9,359 nt of DNA from an uncultured Alphaproteobacteria bacterium (lineage in GTDB: Bacteria > Pseudomonadota > Alphaproteobacteria > Rhodobacterales > Rhodobacteraceae): the NCBI GenBank assembly GCA_929200295.1, contig CAKMZE010000090.1, positions 1 to 9,359 on the forward strand, written 5' to 3'. A program made the position numbers and the translations under genes. Below, one piece after another: positions 1-5,196 of the stretch. Position 1 is the stretch's first letter. Each line of letters starts with the position of its first letter. Below the pieces are notes generated by a model. The model had not been told where the DNA came from, ran no database searches, and was given only the letters and a program-made list of their open reading frames with translations.

Positions 1-5
1 CACCA

Positions 6-23
6 CTGGGGGCCAGCCCCCAG
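6..23. repeat. C/G-rich hairpin beside a Rhodobacterales-like intergenic repeat
   Basis: CTGGGGG (6-12) pairs perfectly with CCCCCAG (17-23) around a 4-base loop. It is followed on the + strand by ACCCCCGGGATATTT (24-38). On the - strand the hairpin begins 22 bases after the permease stop codon, but neither strand has a T-run directly after the stem, so it is not a textbook intrinsic terminator. From memory, C/G-rich hairpins followed by CGG(G/A)ATATTT are common between genes in Rhodobacterales; that recollection is the basis for calling it a repeat. It could serve as a weak terminator or mRNA 3'-end stabiliser for the permease gene or for a gene left of the window. Confidence 0.5.
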
Positions 24-44
24 ACCCCCGGGATATTTCAAAAC

Positions 45-965
45 CTAAGAATGGGTCGTCTTTGTGATGGGGTGCATGAAACGGCGCAGGCTAGGCCATT
101 GGCTGATGGCCAGACCGCATAAGATAAGTGCCAGCGCTGCAAAGAACCGCCAGGGGAGCGCCTCGTTTAGGATAAGCGCACCCATCAGCATAGCCCATAT
201 CGGGACCTGATAATTGACCAGGGTTAAGAACACGGCACCCGCTGTGCGAATGATCGTGACCCGTAAAAGGGCTGCAAAGGCTGTCGGGATGAGACCGAGC
301 AGTATGATCGCCCAGGTGCTGCGCATATCTGTGTACTGGGGTAGACCTTCGTAAATCAGCATTGCAGGTAGCAGGGCGATTGCGCCGATCAAAAGTAGAA
401 GTGCGGCCATGGAAATGGGATCAATGGGCGGGCATCTGCGGGTGAGCACGCTTGAGATCGCATAAGATAATGCTGCGGCAAGACAGGCGAGCTGTCCCAA
501 GGGCTCTACCCCCGATCCAATCTGCAAGGCGGATGGGCCGATGAGTACGAAAGCACCGCAAAACCCCAAGATGACGCCAAGGAAGCTACGGCGGGTCAGG
601 CTTTCATCGCTGAGAAAATGTGCAAGCGGTAAAACGAAAAGCGGCAGCGCGGCCATTGAAAGCCCGGCAAAGGCCGACGGCACATACTGCTGGCCCCAGC
701 TGAGCAATGCAAATGGCAAAGCCGTGTTTAAGAGGCCAATCACAACCAGATATGCGATCATCACCCTGTCAAAAACAGGAAGCGGGCGCCGCATGATCAC
801 CATCATGGCCAGAAGCGCGATAGCGCCAAGGCTGGTGCGGCTCGCAGCAACGGTAAACGGCCCGTAGCCATCAAGCGCAATACGCACCACCATAAATGTG
901 CCACCCCAGATCACACCTAAAATAAGAATACCGGCCCAATTGGCGGTTGTTGGTTGATTGGTCAT
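45..965 (-). CDS. EamA/DMT-superfamily permease
   Basis: 306-residue integral membrane protein of the drug/metabolite transporter superfamily. About ten hydrophobic segments form two tandem EamA-type halves (about 10-142 and 157-290). The first half opens with the typical ILGVIWGGTFMVVRIAL stretch (residues 15-31). Each half ends with the usual acidic residue before its last helix: E121 in SDESLTRRSFLGVILGFCG and E268 in LNEALPWRFFAALALILCG. The length (about 300) is normal for the family. Members export or import small metabolites such as amino acids, but the substrate cannot be read from the sequence. The ATG at 965 has no clear Shine-Dalgarno upstream (CCAACCGGCCTT). It lies 189 bases downstream of ilvC on the same strand, but the ilvC terminator intervenes, so it probably has its own promoter. 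The family call is firm; substrate unknown. Confidence 0.9.
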   Translation of the reverse strand: MTNQPTTANWAGILILGVIWGGTFMVVRIALDGYGPFTVAASRTSLGAIALLAMMVIMRRPLPVFDRVMIAYLVVIGLLNTALPFALLSWGQQYVPSAFAGLSMAALPLFVLPLAHFLSDESLTRRSFLGVILGFCGAFVLIGPSALQIGSGVEPLGQLACLAAALSYAISSVLTRRCPPIDPISMAALLLLIGAIALLPAMLIYEGLPQYTDMRSTWAIILLGLIPTAFAALLRVTIIRTAGAVFLTLVNYQVPIWAMLMGALILNEALPWRFFAALALILCGLAISQWPSLRRFMHPITKTTHS

Positions 966-1101
966 AAGGCCGGTTGGAGCAGAGCGGTCTGGCTTTGTCT
1001 ATAGCGTTTTTATTCCACATCAATCGATGAAGAATCGCGTCTATGCATTGTTGATAGCAAAAGCTGTGAGCATCGTGCTGAATGCGTAGTGTGATGGCAC
1101 G
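966..1101. other. Intergenic region upstream of the permease gene
   Basis: This lies between the ilvC terminator and the permease start and contains no convincing reading frame. On the - strand a TATAGA (997-1002) could be the -10 box of the permease promoter, but the nearest TTGATG lies only 14 bases upstream of it, too close for a standard -35. The promoter is therefore only a guess. A small RNA cannot be excluded; I see no strong structure here. Confidence 0.3.
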
Positions 1102-1130
1102 AAAAAGGCCGCCCCAAGATTGAGGCGGCC
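1102..1130 (-). terminator. Intrinsic terminator of ilvC
   Basis: Read on the - strand, GGCCGCC and GGCGGCC form a perfect 7-bp GC-only stem with a 10-base loop, followed immediately by TTTTT (1102-1106). The stem begins 24 bases after the ilvC stop codon. Stem, loop and U-run together are the standard Rho-independent signal, and this is the only convincing one in the window. Confidence 0.88.
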
Positions 1131-1154
1131 AAATCCTAGTGTAGGGTGTGGGGC

Positions 1155-2177
1155 TTAGTTCTTTGCCTTGTCCACCATTTTACCGTCAGAGATCCATGGC
1201 ATCATCGCGCGCAGTTTTGCACCGACTTTTTCGATCTCGTGCTCGTCGTTGATCCGGCGGGTGGCTTTAAAGGACGGCTGCCCAACAGCGTTTTCTTGCA
1301 TGAAGTCACGCACGAACTTACCTGTTTGGATGTCTGTGAGCACGTCTTTCATACGCTGCTTTGTTTCTGCATAAGGTAGGATGCGTGGACCAGAAACATA
1401 TTCGCCGTATTCAGCGGTGTTTGAGATCGAGTAGTTCATGTTGGCGATGCCGCCTTCATAGATCAGATCCACGATCAGTTTTGTTTCGTGCAGGCATTCA
1501 AAATAGGCCATCTCGGGCTCGTAGCCTGCCTCGACCAGTGTTTCAAAGCCCATGCGGATCAGCTCGACGATACCGCCGCATAGCACGGCCTGCTCACCAA
1601 AGAGGTCTGTTTCACATTCCTGACGGAAGTTGGTTTCGATAATGCCAGAGCGGCCGCCACCGATTGCGGAACAATATGACAGGCCAACCTCAAGCGCTTT
1701 GCCTGATGCATCCTCATGCACCGCTACCAAGCATGGCACGCCGCCGCCTTTGGTGTATTCGCCGCGCACTGTGTGACCTGGGCCCTTTGGTGCCATCATG
1801 ATCACGTCAACGCCTTCTTTTGGCTCGATCAGGCCAAAGTGGACATTAAGACCATGGGCAAATGCCATGGCTGAGCCGGGCTTCAGGTGATCATGGACAT
1901 ATTTTTTGTATGTCTCGGCCTGTAGCTCATCGGGCATTGTGAACATAATCACATCACACCATGCTGCGGCCTCGGAAATCCCCATAACCTTAAGACCTTC
2001 GCCTTCGGCTTTGGCTTGTGAGGGCGAGCCCTCGCGCAAAGCAACCACGAGGTTCTTTGCGCCACTGTCGCGCAAGTTCAGCGCATGTGCGTGGCCTTGG
2101 CTACCGTAGCCCAGAATGGCGACTTTTTTGTCTTTGATTAGGTTCACATCGCAATCGCGATCATAATATACGCGCAT
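1155..2177 (-). CDS. ilvC: Ketol-acid reductoisomerase (NADP+), class I
   Basis: Catalyses the Mg2+-dependent isomerisation and NADPH reduction of 2-acetolactate and 2-aceto-2-hydroxybutyrate, the second common step of valine, leucine and isoleucine synthesis, in the cytosol. At 340 residues it is the short class I form. The N-terminal Rossmann domain carries GYGSQGHAHALNLRDSG (23-39). The following loop has R48, S51 and S53, the pattern expected for NADPH. Active-site and metal residues are all in place: H108, K131 (APKGPGHT), D191 and E195 (DLFGEQ), E227 and E231 (ECLHE), S252. The C-terminal knotted helical domain is complete. The ATG at 2177 has a good GAGGAG ribosome site 8 bases upstream. 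It is divergent from two Lrp/AsnC regulators, plausible controllers, and ends in its own intrinsic terminator. Nothing is missing or unusual in the protein. Confidence 0.98.
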   Translation of the reverse strand: MRVYYDRDCDVNLIKDKKVAILGYGSQGHAHALNLRDSGAKNLVVALREGSPSQAKAEGEGLKVMGISEAAAWCDVIMFTMPDELQAETYKKYVHDHLKPGSAMAFAHGLNVHFGLIEPKEGVDVIMMAPKGPGHTVRGEYTKGGGVPCLVAVHEDASGKALEVGLSYCSAIGGGRSGIIETNFRQECETDLFGEQAVLCGGIVELIRMGFETLVEAGYEPEMAYFECLHETKLIVDLIYEGGIANMNYSISNTAEYGEYVSGPRILPYAETKQRMKDVLTDIQTGKFVRDFMQENAVGQPSFKATRRINDEHEIEKVGAKLRAMMPWISDGKMVDKAKN

Positions 2178-2185
2178 TTGGCATA

Positions 2186-2191
2186 CTCCTC
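2186..2191 (-). promoter_or_regulatory. ilvC ribosome binding site
   Basis: GAGGAG on the - strand, 8 bases before the ilvC ATG. It fixes the start codon and is one of only two strong Shine-Dalgarno sites in the window. Confidence 0.8.
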
Positions 2192-2220
2192 ATTGATTTC
2201 TGCATTGATCTATAGGGCAG

Positions 2221-2288
2221 AATTGGCGGGTTTGTGAGATTGATTTCGGGTAATTTTCATGCGATAGTGATATTTCTATGCGCCAATT
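2221..2288. promoter_or_regulatory. Inverted repeat in the divergent ilvC-lrp control region
   Basis: AATTGGCG (2221-2228) is repeated in perfect inverse as CGCCAATT (2281-2288), with 52 bases between the arms. Centre to centre the half-sites are 60 bp apart, close to six helical turns. The region is AT-rich between and around them. One arm lies about 44 bp upstream of the ilvC start and the other about 21 bp upstream of the first Lrp gene. Lrp-family octamers often bind several AT-rich sites spaced by helical turns, so these may be operator half-sites of the adjacent regulators. That role is inferred from position and symmetry only. Confidence 0.45.
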
Positions 2289-2308
2289 GACAAATATACA
2301 TAATAACT

Positions 2309-2764
2309 ATGCTTGATGCTGATGATAAAGCACTCTTGCGGAGCTTGCAGGATGACCCTGCTTTAACAGCACCTGAGCTTGCGGCGTTGACGCATTTGAC
2401 CGCAGCGCAGGTTACCCGCAGGGTCGAGCGGCTGTCCGAGGCTGGCATTTTAATGGGCCAAACAGCGCTGATTAATTGGGCGGCATTGGGGTACACGGTG
2501 CAGGTGTCCTTGCGCATCACGCTGGATAAAACCATTGCCCGCGCGTTTGATGATTTTTTGATCGCCGCGCGCCTTGTGCCTGAGGTGCTGGAAATCCAAA
2601 CATTTTTGGGCCGTGTGGATGTGCGTCTGTCCTTGGTGGCGAAAGATCTGGCGCATTATCAAACGGTGTATCGCAATCAGGTGCTTAATCTCCCGCATAT
2701 CGCAGATATTGAGGCGCTTATGACTGTCTCAACCGTGAAATCAGACAGGCGGTTGCCGCTATGA
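2309..2764 (+). CDS. Lrp/AsnC-family regulator, first of a pair
   Basis: 151-residue Lrp/AsnC-type transcriptional regulator. An N-terminal winged helix-turn-helix (about residues 3-50; LTAPELAALTHLTAAQVTRRVERLSEAGIL) is followed by a RAM ligand/oligomerisation domain (about 62-140). In the effector region, where family members often have a G-x-(Y/F)-D-Y motif, this protein reads FLGRVDVRLSLVAKD (99-113), so the site is altered. The ATG at 2309 is the only start that gives the normal family N-terminus, yet it has no Shine-Dalgarno; the upstream bases are AT-rich, with TTGACA at 2287-2292. It is divergent from ilvC and its stop overlaps the start of the next gene (ATGA). Likely role: control of ilvC or branched-chain amino-acid metabolism and of its own operon, inferred from position. 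Siroheme decarboxylases of the AhbA/NirD type share this fold, but no haem genes are nearby. Confidence 0.9.
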   Translation: MLDADDKALLRSLQDDPALTAPELAALTHLTAAQVTRRVERLSEAGILMGQTALINWAALGYTVQVSLRITLDKTIARAFDDFLIAARLVPEVLEIQTFLGRVDVRLSLVAKDLAHYQTVYRNQVLNLPHIADIEALMTVSTVKSDRRLPL

Positions 2765-3216
2765 GCCGGGATAAGATTGATTATGATATTTTGCGCCAGC
2801 TCAGCCGTGATGCACGGCAATCGGCCAGCCAATTGGGCCGCAAGCTAAACCTGAGCCAACCCGCGACATGGCGGCGGATCAAACGCCTTCGTGAGGATGG
2901 GGTGCTTGCCGGACGGCAGCTGGTTCTGGATGCTGAAAAGCTAGGCTTTGATGTGACCGTATTTTTGGGCATCAAGCTTGCCACCAAGGGCCGCGTGAGC
3001 CTCGAGGATTTTGAGCGTGCGGTCACGGCCATCCCCGAGGTGCAAACGGTTGAGCATGTGCTGGGGCTTTATGATTACCGCTTGCGTGTTGTCGCGCGCG
3101 ATCTCGCTGATTTTGAGCGTGTGCTGCGCAGGCGGATCATGACGCTGCCCGGTGTTGGCGATGTCGAGGCGAATGTGCTTTTGTCAGAAGAACGCCGTCC
3201 GGGGCCGTTGGGTTAG
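2761..3216 (+). CDS. Lrp/AsnC-family regulator, second of a pair
   Basis: 151-residue paralogue of the preceding gene, translated from an ATG inside its stop codon (ATGA), so translation is probably coupled. The N-terminal helix-turn-helix spans about residues 5-52 (SASQLGRKLNLSQPATWRRIKRLREDGVL). The RAM domain spans about 64-140 and has a standard-looking motif GLYDYRLRVVARD (102-114), unlike its partner. The protein ends EERRPGPLG. Equal length, coupling and different ligand motifs suggest that the two subunits may form a mixed oligomer with divided roles. The 3' end overlaps by four bases the stop codon of the convergent hydroxylase gene. The family call is certain from the two domains; the regulon is unknown, with ilvC the nearest candidate. 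Confidence 0.93.
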   Translation: MSRDKIDYDILRQLSRDARQSASQLGRKLNLSQPATWRRIKRLREDGVLAGRQLVLDAEKLGFDVTVFLGIKLATKGRVSLEDFERAVTAIPEVQTVEHVLGLYDYRLRVVARDLADFERVLRRRIMTLPGVGDVEANVLLSEERRPGPLG

Positions 3217-4397
3217 CGCACGCCAAGCCCTAATTGCATCAGCTGTTTGCGCAATGGGGTGATATCGCCCAAGGCTTTGATCCCTGATGCGCGCAGGTTT
3301 TGTAACAGCGGCCGCCCTGTCTGAGAGGCACGATTAAGCGCATCAATCCCTGCCACCCGTAGCTTCATATCCCTATGGCGTGTCTTGGCGTAGTGATCGA
3401 GCATATCGGGGCTGCCAAGCGGGTGCTCCTGCGCCAGATCGCAAAGCGTCGCGAGATCGGTCAATGACATATTCAGCCCCTGCGCCCCAATGGGCGGCAT
3501 CACATGCGCGGCTTCGGCCACGAGCGCTGTGCGCTCAGCGGTTAACTGGCTGGCGATCTGGCTGATGATGGGCCAAACACTGCGCGGTGAGACGAGCTGT
3601 AATGGCCCGAGCGTTTCAGCAGAGCGGTCAGTGGCCGCGTGATTAAACGCTGTGTCATCCAGCCCATACAAACGGTCCGCCTCTGCAATCGCGGTCATCC
3701 AAACAACAGCAGAACAAGGTGACCCATTATGGTCGGGCAGGGGGACAAGGGTAAACGGCCCGCCTTTGCGGTGCACCTCGGTTGAGACATTATGATGCGG
3801 TGTGGGGTGCGTCACCGCACATGTCACAGCCTTTTGCCCATAGCGCGTGAGCGTGGCCTCAATCCGTGCCGCGCGCCTGACAGCCGAATTGCGCCCGTCA
3901 GCGCCGATCAATAGCTGGCAGCTGATCTGTGTGCCATCAGTCAATCGCACGCGGTTCTCATGGCTGCGGGTGAGCATGCTGTCAAACCCGACCTTTTGTC
4001 GAAACTGCACTGTGTCTAAGGCGTTGAGCCGCTCCAGTATTTTTTGCCGCAAGCGCCAGTTGGGTAAATTCCACCCAAACGGCTCGTCCGAGATTTCTGA
4101 AGCGATGAAATCGGTGGTTATGGCTGGGTCTTGGGCGGCATCAATAATGCGCATCACGTTTAAGGGGGTCGCATATGGTGCCAGCGTGTCCCAAAGCCCG
4201 GCTTGGGCAAGAAACGCCTGTGCGGGCTGCAAAAAGGCGGTGGTGCGTAGGTCTGCCCCATCTGCATCTGCTGTCGTCACAGGCGGGGTTGGGTCAACAA
4301 TGACGACACGAAAACCAGCCGTGCCAAAGGCCGCCGCCGCGGTGAGCCCCGCGATGCCTCCGCCAGAAATCACAATGTCTGTTTCGATGCGTTCCAT
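3213..4397 (-). CDS. UbiH/UbiF/Coq6-family FAD-dependent hydroxylase
   Basis: 394-residue class A flavoprotein monooxygenase of the family that hydroxylates the ubiquinone ring using FAD, O2 and NAD(P)H. The N-terminal dinucleotide motif is GGGIAG (12-17), with D35 at the end of the second strand. GWNLPNWRLRQKIL (108-121) matches the family's substrate-domain start. The DG motif is GADGRNS (165-171). The second FAD motif reads VAEAAHVMPPIGAQGLN (293-309): the usual GD of GDAAH is AE here. Length is typical. Alphaproteobacteria use related enzymes such as UbiL, and this may be one, but which ring position it oxidises cannot be told. The ATG at 4397 has no clear ribosome site. The gene is divergent from a GntR regulator and tail-to-tail with the second Lrp gene. 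Confidence 0.88.
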   Translation of the reverse strand: MERIETDIVISGGGIAGLTAAAAFGTAGFRVVIVDPTPPVTTADADGADLRTTAFLQPAQAFLAQAGLWDTLAPYATPLNVMRIIDAAQDPAITTDFIASEISDEPFGWNLPNWRLRQKILERLNALDTVQFRQKVGFDSMLTRSHENRVRLTDGTQISCQLLIGADGRNSAVRRAARIEATLTRYGQKAVTCAVTHPTPHHNVSTEVHRKGGPFTLVPLPDHNGSPCSAVVWMTAIAEADRLYGLDDTAFNHAATDRSAETLGPLQLVSPRSVWPIISQIASQLTAERTALVAEAAHVMPPIGAQGLNMSLTDLATLCDLAQEHPLGSPDMLDHYAKTRHRDMKLRVAGIDALNRASQTGRPLLQNLRASGIKALGDITPLRKQLMQLGLGVR

Positions 4398-4460
4398 ATC
4401 TATCTGACATAGGCTGCCGTAGTCTGCGCGAAAAGCTTTTCATGTGCCTCTGCGACAAGT

Positions 4461-4489
4461 CATCGCGATGTTTGACAATCATTGCGTCA
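4461..4489. promoter_or_regulatory. Palindromes between the hydroxylase and gntR genes
   Basis: CATCGCGATG (4461-4470) is a perfect 10-bp palindrome. It is followed at once by TGAC-N9-GTCA (4473-4489), a second dyad. They sit in the 142-bp divergent gap, about 65 bp upstream of the hydroxylase start and 50-80 bp upstream of the gntR start. GntR-family dimers bind short palindromes in such positions, so one may be the autoregulatory operator. A TTGACA at 4472-4477 overlaps the second dyad, but no good -10 box follows at 16-18 bases. Confidence 0.4.
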
Positions 4490-4539
4490 CTGCCAAGGCG
4501 GGTTTAGGCTAGAGAAAATCGCGACCAAGGGTGAGGCGG

Positions 4540-5193
4540 ATGCAGGACGGTAAAGGATACCACAAGGACGCTTACGCGTTGATCCTCGAGGCGATTGACA
4601 GCCATCTTTATGTGCCGGGCGACCGCTTGGTCGAATCTGAGCTGGCGGATCGTTTTGGCGTGTCGCGCACGCCCATTCGCGAGGCGTTGCAGCGTCTTGA
4701 GACGCAAAATTTGCTGACCCGCGATGGGCGTTCACTGATTGTGGCCTCGTTGGATCACACCCAAGTGTCAGAGCTTTACGTTGTGCGCGGCGAGCTTGAG
4801 GGGTTAGCGGCGCGTCTTGCGGCAAGCCATGCAACACCCGAAGAGGTGCGCGTACTGCGCGATATGCTGGAGGATGATCAAGCATTGGTCGGCAACCCTG
4901 ATGCCTTGAGCCGCGCCAACAGGCGGTTTCATAAGCAAATTCATTTGGCCAGTCATAACCGTTTTCTGGTGCAGCAGCTTGATCTTGTGCATCGTTCAAT
5001 GGCGCTTTTGGCGACAACATCACTGGCGGCCGAAGGACGCAGTGCGGATACGCTGGCAGAGCATGCGGCAATTGTTGCGGCGATTGAAAACGGCGACGGT
5101 GATGCGGCAGATCGCGCTTTGCGTGATCATATTTCAAAGGCGTATGTCACACGATTAAAACTAGAAGCCTCGGCTGTTGAGGCTGCAAATTAG
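4540..5193 (+). CDS. GntR-family (FadR/FCD subfamily) transcriptional regulator
   Basis: 217 residues from the ATG at 4540. The N-terminal winged helix-turn-helix is classic GntR (about 8-70): YVPGDRLVESELADRFGVSR (24-43), then TPIREALQRLE. The C-terminal all-helical FCD domain (about 76-205) starts with ELYVVRGELEGLAARLAA. It carries candidate metal/ligand residues N127 and H131 (NRRFH), H175 (LAEH) and H197 (LRDH). The first is Asn where Asp is common. FCD regulators sense acidic metabolites (organic acids, acyl-CoA, sugar acids); the ligand here is unknown. A GTG at 4531 would add three residues, but AAGG then abuts it; the ATG is better spaced from AAGG (4527-4530) and is chosen. It is divergent from the hydroxylase gene and ends 3 bases before the stop of the convergent glycosyltransferase gene. 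Confidence 0.92.
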   Translation: MQDGKGYHKDAYALILEAIDSHLYVPGDRLVESELADRFGVSRTPIREALQRLETQNLLTRDGRSLIVASLDHTQVSELYVVRGELEGLAARLAASHATPEEVRVLRDMLEDDQALVGNPDALSRANRRFHKQIHLASHNRFLVQQLDLVHRSMALLATTSLAAEGRSADTLAEHAAIVAAIENGDGDAADRALRDHISKAYVTRLKLEASAVEAAN

Positions 5194-5196
5194 GCC

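Noticed and set aside
2210..2260. A 16-codon frame on the - strand between the lrp and ilvC starts, in the position of a possible leader peptide for ilvC attenuation.
   Set aside because: It has only one Ile, one Leu and no Val run, no ribosome site, and no terminator/antiterminator hairpin follows before ilvC.
2309..3216. The Lrp-like pair as AhbA/AhbB or NirD/NirL-type siroheme decarboxylase subunits, which also come in pairs of about 150 residues.
   Set aside because: No haem d1 or siroheme genes are nearby, the helix-turn-helix regions look functional, and the ilvC context suits regulators.
3847..4407. A + strand open frame of 186 codons opposite the UbiH-type hydroxylase gene.
   Set aside because: It is Ser/Arg/Ala-rich with no domain pattern, and the opposite strand encodes intact FAD motifs, so it is an antisense shadow.
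4472..4477. TTGACA as the -35 box of a gntR promoter.
   Set aside because: No acceptable -10 hexamer occurs 16-18 bases downstream; the word is better explained as part of the overlapping dyad.
4487..5137. A long - strand open frame of about 216 codons opposite the gntR gene.
   Set aside because: It has no recognisable domain, is rich in Arg/Pro/His as expected from an antisense frame of a GC-rich gene, and the + strand frame is a clear GntR regulator.
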